Part shown: one piece after another, positions 42,690 to 54,984 of the stretch
How the letters are laid out: each line of letters begins with the position of its first letter
How positions within the stretch are numbered: the stretch's first letter is position 1
Assembly (NCBI GenBank): GCA_028751875.1
Contig: CM054155.1
Location: 53,667,244-53,731,243, forward strand
DNA from: Rapana venosa
Taxonomy: Eukaryota; Mollusca; Gastropoda; Neogastropoda; Muricidae
DNA: 64,000 nt
Direction: 5' to 3'
The notes under the pieces: generated by a model
What the model was told of the DNA's origin: nothing
The model's database searches: none
Seen by the model: the letters and a program-made list of their open reading frames with translations, nothing else
Translations under genes and position numbers: made by a program

Positions 42690-43030
42690 TATATCTCATT
42701 TTATGTGTGGTTGATGTGGGATTCCCATAACGCGGTGCCCGTCCTGGGTAGACCCTTATGACTGGCCACAAGGAACTACAGTAGAGTTGGTTTTGGATGG
42801 GTGACCGTTTGCGCGCCTTGGTTTCAGTACAGTTCCCCCAGTTCACCCAGCTGTAAATGGGTACCTGCCCTCTTTAGGGTCAGGGAAGGTAAAGCAGCGA
42901 GGGAGAGGAGATGGGCGCCGCCCTCAATATGCTGGCCCTAGAGAAGTGAGGTCTCTGACGCCTCGCTCCCCTACGACCTTATAGGTTATGGGACTCCTTT
43001 ACCTTTTTCCTTTCCTTTACCTTTTAATCT
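42690..43030 (+). mobile_element. SINE-like repeat with a 5S rRNA-like box
   Basis: Contains TGGATGGGTGACCG (about 42795), matching the box C region of 5S rRNA over 14 bases. Then come CAGTACAGTTCCCCCAG and ACCCAGCTGTAAATGGG, a GC-rich body and a pyrimidine-rich CCTTTACCTTTT end. Related short stretches occur at 37805-37890 and 40335-40410. This suggests a 5S-derived (SINE3-type) head. The rest of the 5S promoter is not clear. Confidence 0.5.
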
Positions 43031-43249
43031 TTATATAGATGCACAGTTTTAATCTGAGATTCAAAAGTTGACGAGGTGACAGCCCTGATGTGGCCTCTGT
43101 GGTCGGCTGGGCTGTAAACAATAGGATTGGATTGAAATGAAGTCACTCACAAGCAGACAACATCATATGTAGTCGTAAGACTCACTGTTCTACTGAAAAA
43201 CCATTTTGGCATGTTGTGCTATGTCTTAATACAGCATGTTCTGTCTTAA

Positions 43250-43600
43250 CTTGATAATTGGAATTCATTCTCACTGGCTGCCCAGAACATTTAGGACAGA
43301 AGCTTCAGACAGTTGGTGAGAGCTAGTGCAGCTAGATTAATTCACAGAGCCACAAAGACACATAATTATCATCCTACTTCTCTGCTCACTGCACTGTTAG
43401 CCTATTTCGACATGTATTGAGTACAAACTTGCAACTCTGTATTGTAACTCCATCATAAATGTATCATCACAGTACATCACTAAGATGATTCAACCATATG
43501 TACCTGTATGGCAGCTTTAATGGAGCTCTGATTCCCATCTATTTCTTAAGAAAAGGTCCGTCCAGCCAGCATTTTTTGGGTAACAGGAATAAAGCAATTT
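43250..43600 (+). mobile_element. LINE C-terminal fragment
   Basis: Pieces ASAARLIHRATKTHNYHP, TCNSVL and FLRKGPSSQHF-like resemble the C-terminal AARL-(x)-LHWLPV region of CR1/L2 ORFs. Heavily decayed. Confidence 0.45.
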
Positions 43601-44437
43601 GTCCCACTTTCAAGAGAAGCGGATATAGTTAGTGGTAAGATGTTCAATCAAAACCAACACCACAGTTACTAAAAGACAAGATTATGCTTCTTTAAATTTG
43701 TGGTAGGTATGAGAAAATTGAAATACTGTTCTTGGAATGAAAATCGATCTCTATGAACAATTTGGTTTTCCTTTTTCTCTCCGAAAGCATCAGAGATGAA
43801 TCTAGGTTAGGCTGCAAGCTACTCTTAGAAAATCCTTCTGGAAATGTTGCTGTTTAGCCATAGCTGTCCTAACACCATTATCATACAATGGAATGGATAT
43901 GCCACCAAATAATATTAATTTTTAATCTTTTGTGCTTTTTTTCAGTCTTTATAGACTTTTGTATCTGATATTTAATATGTGATATAATAACTGAAATCTT
44001 CAGTTCTACAGAAATGAGAAAGTTGCACGCCTATGGTTTATGTACTGACTATTTTTTTGTGTGGCCTCAGTTGCATGCAGGTCAGGAGCACCATCTTTTG
44101 GGGGTCTCTTTTTTCCCCCCTCTTTTTTTCTCTTTTATTGTTTTTTTTAAGTGAGTGCTTCACACGCCTCTCTTCATTGGCCCAAAAAAACAACCAAAAA
44201 TAAACAAACAATAAACAATAAACCCCTAGAACCCCAAATCTTTTTTTTTTGGGGGGGGGGGGGGGGGGAGAGGGTGTCTTTTTTCCTTTTTTTAAAACAT
44301 AAACAACCTTTCTCTCTTATCTTACCTATTGTCTGGAGCAATGACTGCCCCAGTGTGAACTGCTGCCTGTGTTCTATTGATATTCAGCTGCAGCGGACAA
44401 TCGCCTGGGTTTATAGTTGCTCTAGTGTGTGCTGTTG
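43601..44437. other. Intergenic, with poly-T/poly-G tract
   Basis: No gene seen. A TTTTTTTTTT then GGGGGGG run lies at about 44240-44272. Confidence 0.5.
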
Positions 44438-47400
44438 ACACCAAAAGAATCCTGGTGGGATCAGGATGGCATTCCATGACACACACATTAAATAATAAAC
44501 GTATAAAAAAGTTATTAATTATGGACACTTCTGGCTCCTCAGAACCATGCACACTCAGTGCTACCTTTGCACAACTGTACTTGCCTGGTTTCTGATGCTA
44601 GTCTCCACATGAATTATCTCTGTATGAAAAATATCTTAGAAATCACGACAACCCCAACCCCCAGAAAATCATATTTCTGGTTACTCAAGCTCCGCAACTG
44701 CTGCGCTTCATCACTACTACTACGACTACTACTACTGCTACTACTACTACTTACTACTACTGACTACATGAATTTATATAGTCGCCTAAACTTGCAAACA
44801 AAAACCCAAATCAAAGCACAATCGTTCAATACCACTCAATCACATGAATCCCAGTTCACGTTAGTGACAATTCCAGGTTGACGAATCTTTGAAGCCATCA
44901 ATAAAGAGCCCGTTAAGATATGACTGTGATCAGTGCGTTGTTTCGATCATCAAGCTGGGAAAGAGAGTGGGTCAGACCGAAGAAAGAGAAAGACGCTAGA
45001 CATCAGAAAAGACCCGTTATCGAAGTTGAAGTTTAAAGTCGCCAGAATGATGAAGCTTTCTTGGGAGAGAGGCCTGTAGATGATCGAGAAGCATTGAAAC
45101 TCTTGATGGAAATCTGAAGATGTTATTTGTTTTTTAACTAGTTTGGAGACGGACGGTAAGACCGCAGAAAGAAATAAAATGTCCAGGTAAGTTCAGATCG
45201 AGTTCACAGACTTCAAAAGATTGATATGAGAAAGGAAAGCATAGGTAGAAAGAAAGATCTGGTTGTAGAGTGTCTTTGTAGAAAACAGCAATGCCGCCTC
45301 CACGGGAGAGTCAGAGAAAGGAGAGAGTTTTGTAGCCAGGTGGTGTCAGTTGTTGAATCTTAGGTACATGACCTTGTGGGTTTAGCCATGTTTCTGTGAG
45401 AAAAGTTAGAATAATGTTCTGTTCGAATATGAAATCATAGAGATAGTCGGCCTTGAAACATCTGGACAGACAGATTGCCCATTAAGAAAACATCTTGGAT
45501 AAAGATTGATGTAGGCAGAGAGGTTAAGGTGACAATGGTGCTGAGGAGACTTTCAGAGGGAGAGACAGGGTATGAGGGAGGATGTGTGCATGAATAGCAA
45601 CCAGAGTTCAAATTCTGATTTCAGGTGTTGAAGGTGGTGTGAGGAACTGGTTCTGTACGAGGGAGTTTGTGTCTCTAACATCATCAAGAACAGTTCGTGT
45701 TGAAGAAGAAGGGTCTATATCGAAAGATCTGACCTGCTTCATGCTGGATCTTTATTTTACCATGTTGAGGGAAATATACCCTCAGTTCCAGGCCTGCTCA
45801 GACAGACAGTAGATCAAGCAACCGCCATCAGGCACCTTCAGCAAATCTGTCAGCTAGCCTGATACACGTTAATGGGTGTGGCAGAGAATGAATGACATTG
45901 AGATGCCCATTATTTACAATACCAGGTGATAATTATGTCCTTGTGACTGCACTGAATAAAACCACCGATGTTGGAATGAATTATTCAGAGCTCTGGCAGG
46001 CAGTGTTGTTCTTACATCCTTACCTATTCCCCCTACCAGAGTTGAAGATAGGACATCCACAACGCCTTGCGTCTTTAAAGTAGGACATCCACAATGTCTT
46101 GTTTCGTCAATGTGGAGCATCAATAATACTTTGTTTCTTCTTCAAGATAGGGCACCAACAACATCTGGTTTTGTCTGCAAGGAGGGACATCAGCAACATC
46201 TGGTTTTGTCTGCAAAGAGGGACATCAACAACATCTGGTTTTGTCTGCAAGGAGGGACATCAACAACATCTGGTTTTGTCTGCAAAGAGAGATATCAACA
46301 ACATCTGGTTTTGTCTGCAAAGAGGGACATCAACAACATCTGGTTTTGTCTGCAAGGAGGGACATCAACAACACCTGGTTTCTTCCTCAATGTGGGACAT
46401 CAGCAACATCTGGTTTTGTCTGCAAGGAGGGACATCAACAACACCTGGTTTCTTACTCAATGTGGGACATCACGAACATCTGGTTTCTTACTTAATGTGG
46501 GGCATCACGAACACCTGGTTTCTTCAGTGGTGGGCATCATACAGGTGATGGTTTCATCTTCTTTGTAGGGGCACTGAGAACGTCTTGGTTTGTTCTTCGT
46601 GTAGGACATAGTAACTCCTTGCTTCTTCATGATGGGACACTTATAACTCCTGGCTTTTTCTTCATTGTGGGACACTTATAACTCCTGGCTTCTTCATTGT
46701 GAGACACTTATAACTCCTGGCTTCTTCTCCATTGTGGAACACTTATAACTTCTGGCTTCTTCATTGTGAGACACTTATAACTCCTGGCTTCTTCTTCATT
46801 GTGAGACACTTATAACTCCTGGCTTCTTCTTCATTGTGAGACACTTATAACTCCTGGCTTCTTCATTATGAGACACCTATAACTCCTGGCTTCATTGTGA
46901 GACACCTATAACTCCTGGCTTCTTCTTCATTGTGGAACACTTATAACTTCTGGCTTCTTCATTGTGAGACACTTATAACTCCTGGCTTCTTCTTCATTGT
47001 GAGACACTTATAATTCCTGGCTTCTCTTCATTTGCGCTACACTATAGCTCCTGGGCTTCTCATTGTGAGACACTTATAACTCCTGGCTTCTTCTTCATTG
47101 TGAGACACTTATAATTCCTGGCTTCTTCTTCATTGTGAGACACTTATAGCTCCTGGCTTCTTCATTATGAGACACCTATAACTCCTGGCTTCATTGTGAG
47201 ACACATATGACTCCTGGCTTCTCCTTCATTGTGAGACACCTATAACTTCTGGCTTTTTCTTCATTGTGAGACACTTATAATTCATGGTTTCTTCTTCATT
47301 GTGAGACACCTATAACTCCCTGCTTTTCTCTTCATTGTGGTGACACTTAATAATCCAAAGTTTCTTCTCATTGTGAGGACACCTATGACTCCTGGGGCTT

Positions 47401-47615
47401 TTTACTCATGTGGGACCCGTATCAATTCATGGGTTTCTTCATTGTGGGACACTATAACTCCTGGCTTCTGTCTTCATTTGGGGACACTTATAACTCCATA
47501 GATTCTTCATGTGGGACACTGATATCTCCTGGCTTCTTCTTCATTGTGAACACTTATAACTCCGAATCTTCTTCATGTGGGACACTTATAACTCATAGAT
47601 TCTTCCATTATGGAC
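44438..47615 (+). repeat. Duplicated block, copy 1 (3178 bp)
   Basis: Direct repeat of 60823-64000 with a constant offset of 16385 at both ends. It includes the deleted L2-like element and the satellite below. Confidence 0.93.
44700..45770 (-). mobile_element. Deletion derivative of an L2-like LINE (5' part joined to 3' tail)
   Basis: The minus strand reads KQVRSFDIDPSSSTRTVLDD (about 45741), then an endonuclease start, HICLLNVQSVCPDVKADYL and FLTETWLNPQGHVPK. It continues to CFSIIYRPLSQESFIILATL (the GDFN block decayed), after which the element ends. A tail follows with GACTATATAAATTCATGTAG and (TAG)n (44710-44780), related to the SINE A and L2 tail. No RT is present, so it is non-autonomous. 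Confidence 0.65.
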
Positions 47616-47640
47616 ACTGATAAACACCTGGGGTTTTTCT
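46060..47640 (+). repeat. 35-bp satellite array in two subfamilies
   Basis: The first part (46100-46545) has units GACATCAACAACATCTGG plus TTTTGTCTGCAAGGAGG. The second (46600-47640) has units GACACTTATAACTCCTGG plus CTTCTTCTTCATTGTGA. The period is 35 (32 when one TTC is lost). Units such as GACATCACGAACATCTGG plus TTTCTTACTTAATGTG between them are intermediates. Because 35 is not a multiple of three, each reading frame cycles through all three phases of the unit. Confidence 0.93.
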
Positions 47641-47759
47641 TTTTCAACATAGGCATGCATTCTCAGTGCATAGCACACTCAAATTGGTGAAAGGTAATAC
47701 CAGTGGAAGCAAGTACTGACCCCCATATTTATCAGAAAATTGAGCAGGTCATAGCATTG

Positions 47760-48270
47760 CATATCTGTAGCTACAGTATCAGATGGAGACCAAATTCTAG
47801 ACATTCTTTCCAGGGTAGCGCACACTAGCAACTACAGTACCAAACTGAACAGTCCTCTGGAACGGCAAGGAAACAACACGCATCAGCTTTAAGATCAGAC
47901 TGAAGGGGTTTCCCGATCAGTGTGCACATTTTTGTAATGCGATGGAAATGGTTGGCCATAAATCAGACATTAGAAGAAGGAATAGAGGCTATGGAGATAG
48001 GACGCTTTCGCAAACTTCTTTTATCTCATACAGAGACACATTACTAATGATGAAAGTGAAAACCAGAAACTATAAAAGCCCCATGCAAGACGAATGAAGA
48101 CTGCTGGACTGAAAGGTGAAAAATGCATACTGATTGGTATGGGAATGTCAATTCGAACATCTGGAATGCCCAGACATGTCCTACAGGGAACAGTAACAAG
48201 AAAGGAGACGAAGAAGCATACTGTGATAAGAAAACGATGGGAATACAACATCAAGTGAGGGGTGAAACGA
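47760..48270 (+). mobile_element. RTE-like LINE C-terminal fragment
   Basis: DILSRVAHTSNYSTKLN, then KIRL, EAMEIGRFRKLL, ISYRDT and PRHVLQGTVTRKETKK-(x)-RKRWEYNIK line up in order with the end of the RTE element on the minus strand at 27.2 kb. Frameshifted. The N-terminal part is missing. Confidence 0.65.
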
Positions 48271-48559
48271 CTTACAACGAAAACTAATAAACTGCGAGGA
48301 AAGAAAAAATGCTGGTTTCATAATGAACAGTACTGCACCAAAGGTCTACTTGGACTGATGATATGGAAGGTGACGTTTGAAGATGCCGAGCTATGTAGAC
48401 TATTGCTTATGGCATCGTGTTGTCTAGTTGCAGAGTAAGTTCGGGTTTGCAGTTAACTGAGACGGTGAATGGCGTAATTCATTCGGCTTTATGAAAGACA
48501 TACAGCCGGAAATAGGAACTACGAACCACTTAATTCGATTGTGTAGCTACAGATCTGGG

Positions 48560-48680
48560 GTGATTACTTCTGTTTGTGGTGTGTGTGTTTGTGTGTGGTG
48601 TGTGTGTGGTGTGCCCTGTGTGCGTGGCGTGCGTGCGTTCATGCGTTCGTGCGGTGCGAGCGCGCGTGTGTGTGTCGCTT
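48560..48680. repeat. (GT)n microsatellite
   Basis: GT repeats grading into GCGTGCGTG. Confidence 0.93.
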
Positions 48681-48714
48681 GTCTCCTCTCGTCCTCACTA
48701 GGTCGCTCTCTGTC

Positions 48715-49060
48715 TCTTTTCTCTCTCTCTCTCGCTCTCTCTCTCTCCTCTCTCTCTCTCTTATGTTTCCTTATCTATCCATGCTTTCTCAGTATACTTG
48801 GCTACTGTCTGTCTCGAGGTCGGTCTGTATCGTCTCTCTCACTCTCTCTCTCGTCAACCCAACAGGGACCGAAGAAGGACAGAGAGAGGCGACAGACAGA
48901 GGCAGAGAGTCTGGCAGAGAGAGGAGACAGGCAGAGAGAAGAGGCTGGCAAGAGTAGAGAGACGATCAGAGGAAAGAGGCAGGTGCAGAGAGAGGAAGAC
49001 AGGCAGAGGAGAGGAGACAGACAGAGAGAAGGAGTGCATGGCAGAGGAAAGCGAAGAGGA
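48715..49060. repeat. (CT)n tract followed by purine-rich (GA/CAGA) tract
   Basis: TCTCTCTC runs to about 48855, then GAGAGAGGCGACAGACAGAG-type repeats to about 49060. The Arg/Glu-rich frames of up to 257 codons are repeat artefacts. Confidence 0.9.
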
Positions 49061-49498
49061 CAAGGAAAGTGCATTGGTTTGGCATCTGAAACTTTGGCCA
49101 AGTTTGTTAGGTCAACAGGCACCATCAGCCTGACAGACTCAGGCACACCAACACCCCAGCCTCTCCAAACCACATGCCTTCCCAATTGCTGCTTCCCGGA
49201 ACGTGCTTATCGCCGTGCGTCTCGTGGCTTTTCAAAGGTGATGGCGGCTGGACACAGTGGCTGAACAAGGAGTTGTGAATTGCCCTGGCTTGAGGTGGCC
49301 TGTACTGAATTACCAGGAGGTAGGACTGTGAACAAATAATTAGATCAGATTCGGGATGCCAATTAAGCAGTGGGATACTCTAAAGAACTATTTGTGTGGG
49401 CTTGAGAAACAGATCCCTCAGAGTAATCTCTTGACATTTGCCTAGGAAACACAGAACTTTCTTCCATGTGTACAGCTCTGATGACGTAAACCTGACAG
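49061..49498. other. Unassigned sequence
   Basis: The frame continuing out of the purine repeat (TGTISLTDSGTPTPQPLQ) has no recognisable domain. Confidence 0.4.
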
Positions 49499-49790
49499 TT
49501 GTTTTTGTTGTTATTTTTGGGGGGGGGGGGGAGGGGGGGGGGGGGGGGGTGTGTTTGTGTTGTTTTTTTTTTTTTTTTTGCTTTAAAAATAAATTTGTTT
49601 AAAGTTTTGTATGTGTTGTGTTTTTATGTTTTGGGGGTGGGGTGGGAAAATAAAAATTATATTAATGTGTGGTGGTGGTCGGTGGGGGTGAGGTGTGGGT
49701 TTTGTGGTGTGGTGTTGTTAAATATAATAAAAAAAAAATATAAAATAAAAAAAAAATATTATTGTTGTGTTAAAAATTAGATCATTTTGT
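49499..49790. repeat. Poly-G/poly-T tract almost devoid of C
   Basis: About 280 bases containing only two or three C: a 35-base G run, a T run, GGTGGTGG-type sequence and A runs. Extreme strand asymmetry. Confidence 0.9.
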
Positions 49791-50059
49791 GAAAGTTGAA
49801 GATGTGATTGTTCAGGTTTCCTGGACAAATGACACCTTACTACCCCGCACTTTACTTTTGGTTGCAAAAAAGAACATCAGGCAAATGACTCTGGAGAAAA
49901 AGACATGTATTCCAAGCTGCAGCTGTGGACACCTGTCATCGTGAAAACAGTCAAAGACAGAAATATTCGGACTGGAGGTTTTACATGTAATGTTGGTTGC
50001 TGGTCAGAGTTTTTCTGGTTTAGAAATGACTGTGGTTGACTGTATAGCGCCGCGCGGGT

Positions 50060-50262
50060 GTGTGTGTGTGTGTGGTGTGGTGTGTGCGTCAGAGCGTGCG
50101 TGCGCGCGTGTATGTGTGTGAGCGTGCGTGCGTTTGTGCGAGCGTGCGTGGTGTGCGTGTGTGTGTGCGTTTGTGTTTTCGTGTGTATTCGTGTGCGTGC
50201 GTGCGTGGTGTGGGTGTGGGGGTGTGTGTGGTGTGGTTGTTGTGTGTGGTGCGTATGGGTGT
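50060..50262. repeat. (GT)n / GTGCGTGC microsatellite
   Basis: Interrupted GT repeats with CGTGCGTG variants. Confidence 0.95.
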
Positions 50263-50299
50263 GAATAGAGAACAAAAGAGAACGGTTATTCATATCTTG

Positions 50300-50654
50300 A
50301 GTTAGTTTTTTTCACGTGTTGGAAAGAGCACGAGGTTACTGGATAAGACAAACGTAGGAGACAGGAAGCTCTGTCACCGCCTTGTTGTTTATATCATGGT
50401 TATGGTTTTGTGATCCCCCCCTTCCCCCATTTGGAATGGGGCGAAAGTAAAAGGCACCAATTAATCTGACTCCTTAATGGAAATACTAACCATGTCGTTG
50501 AATCCATGCCAGGTCGACCATTTAGGCTGGTAGCAAAATTATAAATCTATATTTATATTCTGAAAATATGGTTTTGTGTGCCCAGTCCCCTCTTCCACTG
50601 TCTCATGTGAACAGACTTTAACAACTTGTCTCAATAAAATTGGGTTTGTCATGA
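50300..50654. other. Intergenic, nothing recognised
   Basis: No motif of interest beyond a C-rich stretch at about 50415. Confidence 0.5.
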
Positions 50655-50770
50655 CGCTCTCTCTCTCTCGTCTCATCACGCACTCGCTCTCCTCTCTCGC
50701 TCTCTCTCTCTCTATCTCTCTCTCTCTCTACTCCTTCTCTCTCTCTCTCTCTCTCTCTTGCTCCCCCCTC
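50655..50770. repeat. (CT)n microsatellite
   Basis: CT repeats with short interruptions, followed by CCCCCTCCCC. Confidence 0.95.
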
Positions 50771-51555
50771 CCCTTCGATGTATCATGACCAAGTGGTTGT
50801 TTAGTCCCCCACTTGAGAGAAAGGGATGGGGGTGGAGGAATGACCAGAGAGAGGGAGGGGGAGGAAAGCCAGAATGAATATTGGTTGTGATTCTATTCCC
50901 TGTCAAAATTTTAAATAAGACAATAAGCAGGAGCTCTGTTTACATATAGACAAAAATGCATTTTACACACATGTAGAAAAAATCTTGATGTTCTTTCCTT
51001 TCTCCTTGCCCCCATTGGTGGGAGATGTGGTTTGGGTGGTACTAAGCTTCCTCACAATCTTGTGTCAAGCAAACTTCGAATGGACTGGCCATTTGCACTG
51101 TTATAAAGGATAAAATGCATTCCAAGACATTCTTGTTGGTGAACTATTCATGCTGCACTATCGCTATTAAGGTGCCTGGCAACGTAACATCAAAACCAGG
51201 GCATAACTCTGACAGCCGGTAAGCACTGCATGGAATTTTGCAGTAGGTAGAGGTAGATCAATACGTGAGAGTAAAAAAAAAAAAATTTGCAGAAGAAAAG
51301 CAAAAAGAGCTTCCCAATACACTGAAAAAAAGAAGCTGCGGAAGAATTGACAAAAGCAGACATCAGACTGGCGTGCAAGTTTATTCTCAACAACGATGCC
51401 GAGACAGTCACGTTACATGGATTGGTCTGCTTAGCCACGACAGATGTTGCGTATTAAACAAACTAAAAAAATCAAAGTAAGTGACAAAGAAAGAAGATGG
51501 CGCCCATTGTCACCCGAGACAGAAGGAGTTTCTGTTTTACTGCTGAGGTATGGGG
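50771..51555. other. Intergenic, nothing recognised
   Basis: Only short frames without motif. Confidence 0.5.
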
Positions 51556-51559
51556 CAGA

Positions 51560-51868
51560 ATTAAGCCCAGGGCTTCATAATGTACTAGGGCTTCATATTT
51601 TGTATAAGTGCTCATAGATTCCACTAGGTCTTCATAGATGTACCAGGCTTCATAAAAGCACCAGGGCTTCTAGACGTGACTCAGGCTTCATAATGCACTA
51701 GGGCTTCATAGACGTAACTCAGGGCTTCATAGATGAACCAGGGATCATAAATGCAGCAAGGCTTCATAGATGTACCAGAGCGTTCATAGACGTTACTAAT
51801 GCTTCATAGAATATCCCAGAGCTTCATAGATGCATGCCAGGGCGTATAAGATGTACCCAGGGCGTTCA
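51560..51868. repeat. About 22-bp degenerate minisatellite, about 14 copies
   Basis: Units are AGGGCTTCATAGATGTACC with many substitutions (GCTTCATAATGCACTAG, GCTTCATAGACGTAACTC). Confidence 0.88.
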
Positions 51869-51955
51869 TAAGTTGTGTGTGTGTTATGTATGTATGAGTG
51901 TGTGAAGTGGTGTGTTGTGTGTGTGTGTGTGTTGTGTGGTGTGTGTGTGTGTGGT
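51869..51955. repeat. (GT)n microsatellite
   Basis: Interrupted GT run following the minisatellite. Confidence 0.93.
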
Positions 51956-52789
51956 TAATTGCTTCTCTGTTTCTCACAATCTGGCACTATTGTCATTTCA
52001 ATCAAGCCTAGAGGGCCTTTTTTCTCCATTTACGTCTAAATCTCTCTCTCTCCAATATTCGATTTTGCATTATATAATTAGTCGCCCTCCATTTGCAACT
52101 TTAACTGTTGGTTTGTTTTAAGATTGTGCAGGATTCATAATATGATTTGTAAAGTGAATGAATATTTCATTGTTTGACTAATTCTATACAATATGACACT
52201 CTGTCCAAAAACCGCTTGTTGGCTAACTAGATATGGATTCAAAGTACGTGCCTTTTTAAATGTTTTTCATCTGCTAAATAACGTTTCAGATGTGACCCTC
52301 CATTTGGTCAACTAGTAAATAGCGTCCTTTCATATTTTTGGGCTTCTCCAAATCAATGTTTGTCACATAATGTATCAGATGAGTAGTAATTTCAATTCCG
52401 GCTATAATTTTATCAGCCGAGAGCCAAAACCAAATAGAAACAGGATTAATAACTTATATACATCAGTCAGTAAGTTATAAGCAATAAAATATTTGAAAAC
52501 GGGCATTGTAATGTAATATGGCTAGAAGTACGCCTGAAAGGAGCCAAAACAATACTAGGTAGGATTTTTGTTATCGACACCCAGATGACGCATTAGTGAT
52601 TGGTTTGATAATTTTGACAAATGATGAATTATGTTTGGTAACTACTCAACTGAAATAATTTTACTTGGTGGAATTCCTTAATTGATTTACTTAAGCTAAT
52701 GATAAATGGAATAAAAATCTTCAGGTGTATGGTCTGGCACAATTGTAAATATTGCAACAAGAGAACACTCGCACGTACTGAGACAATTA
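51956..52789. other. Intergenic, AT-rich, nothing recognised
   Basis: No motif found on either strand. Confidence 0.5.
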
Positions 52790-54800
52790 TTCATCATATT
52801 ACACACCAATCCCATCTAAAATGGATTGAACTGTCCTGTTCCTGTACTAAGGCCTAAGCGATCACTACCCTGACTTTTTACATGGGTCACAAAAGTGCTT
52901 AATAAACGCCAGAGCAAACACAATAAATTCTTTTCGTCAGCTATAGAACGTTTAATGCAAAACATTTTCTGTCTGACTTAGGTAAACTAGACTTCTCTGA
53001 GGTTTATCAGTTTACTGACCCAAATAAAGCACTTGAAATTTGTTATAGTTTTTTTTGTCCATCAATCTTGTATAGACGATGCTCCTCTTATGAATCTAAC
53101 GTGGAAAAGCTAGAGATAAACCACCTGGTAAACTTGATGAAATCACTGAAGCCATAGCCAACAAGAAAACTTACATAAAATCAACTGAGAAAGGAGGAAA
53201 ACATAAGAGCAGCTGAAATAAAGTGACATTACATGAAACGTAATCATTTCAAATAAGAAATATTTATCGTGGTAATATCATCTAAGAAGGACACAAAGTC
53301 CCTCACTGAAAAAGCAATTTTTCAGTTAGCCTGTAAATCATCATCATCATTACTCAATCAGGTCACGGGTGCTATCGGCAGATAATAGAAATAAACACTT
53401 TGTCGTATTGCTGAAAAAAATTAAAAAATTGACCGCTCAGTTCAATGATTGACCTCTTTTAAAGATTTTTGCTAATTCTAAGTCGAATAAAGTCTAAGCT
53501 GTCGCATTCAAATATATGTGTGCATGAAGTGCAGAAGGAGTTATGTGCTCATAAAGCATACAAAATCCCGTGGTTTTAGATGATTCTCTATCATACTTTA
53601 CTGAACATAACTTGAGTTCATTCCTAATCAAAGTGCTTCAAGAAAATTTTAACCATGTCACACCGCAACTCACCAATCTCATTGAGGCAAGGCCCATTTA
53701 AATATCCACAATGATATCCGGAACTGGATGCCAATTTTGTGTAGACTTGAGCAGGCATTTGTACTGTATTGACCCCAAACTCCCAGGAAAGAAACTGGCT
53801 AGTTATGGTTTTTTGTGCAGACTCACTAAAACAATTACCTCAGTTTCTTGATAAAAGACGACAGCTGTTACCAGATGTCGATTATGTCGTCCCTTTTGCC
53901 GTGAATATGTATTTCCCAAGGTTCCATTGTTTGGGGCCTGGGTCACTTTCAATATAAATAAAACGAGTCTTCTCTCATGTATCTTCCACCTTGTGAACTC
54001 TTTGCGAGACGGGAACTACCATACAACAGCTGGTCCATGAAGTAAACTCTATACGTACAATTTAGCAAAAAGACTAAACAATCTAGCAGCGTGGACGGAG
54101 TGCAATCACATGGCTCGTCACATCCACAAAAATCAATTAATGGTGGGTTACAACGAGACAAAAGCCCAAAACTTTATAACTACACTATATGGACTAAAGA
54201 ATTTTACGGATAAAGACATGAAAAGTCAGTTCATATAAACTACTTGCCTATACATTGAGAATAACAAGTTCATGGTCCAAATCAGATTTTAGTAGTTCAG
54301 AAATGTATCTAAGAAGCTATTTCCCAACTAAACAGAATAAAACCTTCTTGATCAACAATAATCGAAACCCTAATTCTCACGCATACATAAACTGAGTTGA
54401 CTATGCATCCACATGTTGGGATTGGCGAGTAAAAATCTGTTTCACAACAACTTGATAGAGTTTATAAACGTCTAGAAGTAATTCTCCTGGAACTACTCCT
54501 TGGATACAGTAGAACTACAAGGAGCGAACATTCCTTCCGTTAGTTTACATTGCTTTCAATAGAAGGGCGTAATTGTGTATAAAATCATGAATAACCGGGT
54601 TCCACATTAGCGTTTTGTCATAGGTTCCCTGTTTAAATTGTTCGTAACAAAATAGCGTTGTTAATCCTCGTCCAAGAACGATCTCTATATGTTCACACTG
54701 TTTATTCTGTAGCAAAATATAAGAAACGAAAATCCAGTCATTTATAAAAGCGAAAAGAAGCTATCAACTTTCAAATAAAAATCGTATCACACACTGTTAA
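52790..54800 (+). mobile_element. Heavily decayed LINE (linker to RT C-terminus)
   Basis: Plus-strand pieces in order: FSEVYQFTDPNKALEICYSF (about 53000, the linker after the endonuclease), NHLVNLMKSLKP, then KLYTYNLAKRLNNLAAWTEC (about 54045). Near 54400 is DYASTCWDW, the 'DYCS-(x)-W' block of RT thumbs. Near 54575 is VIVYKIMNNR, the 'M-YK-(x)-N' block. Stops occur every 20-40 codons, so only the order of blocks supports the call. The clade is unknown. Confidence 0.55.
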
Positions 54801-54834
54801 TTTTTCTGGTGAATGTGCTTGTTGAATTCTCTGG

Positions 54835-54925
54835 TGAGTGTGGTGTGTGTGTGTGTGGTGTCGTGTGTGTGTTGTGTTGTGTGTGTGTGTGTACTGTGTG
54901 TGTGTGGTGTGTGTGTGGATGTTGT
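54835..54925. repeat. (GT)n microsatellite
   Basis: Interrupted GT run. Confidence 0.93.
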
Positions 54926-54984
54926 TGCTTGATGCTCTGAGGCTTGCTATTCTTTATGCTCAAATAAAGTTCATTGCTTGTTTC

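Noticed and set aside
46099..46568. Two overlapping 150-codon frames (GHQQHLVLSAKRDINN type)
   Set aside because: Both are readings of the 35-bp satellite. The period of 35 lets each frame rotate through the unit without stops; no start context, splice site or domain is present.
48491..49264. 257-codon frame with Ser-Leu and Arg-Glu rich parts
   Set aside because: It is driven by CT and GA repeats and has no domain. The last 55 codons are ordinary sequence without recognisable similarity.
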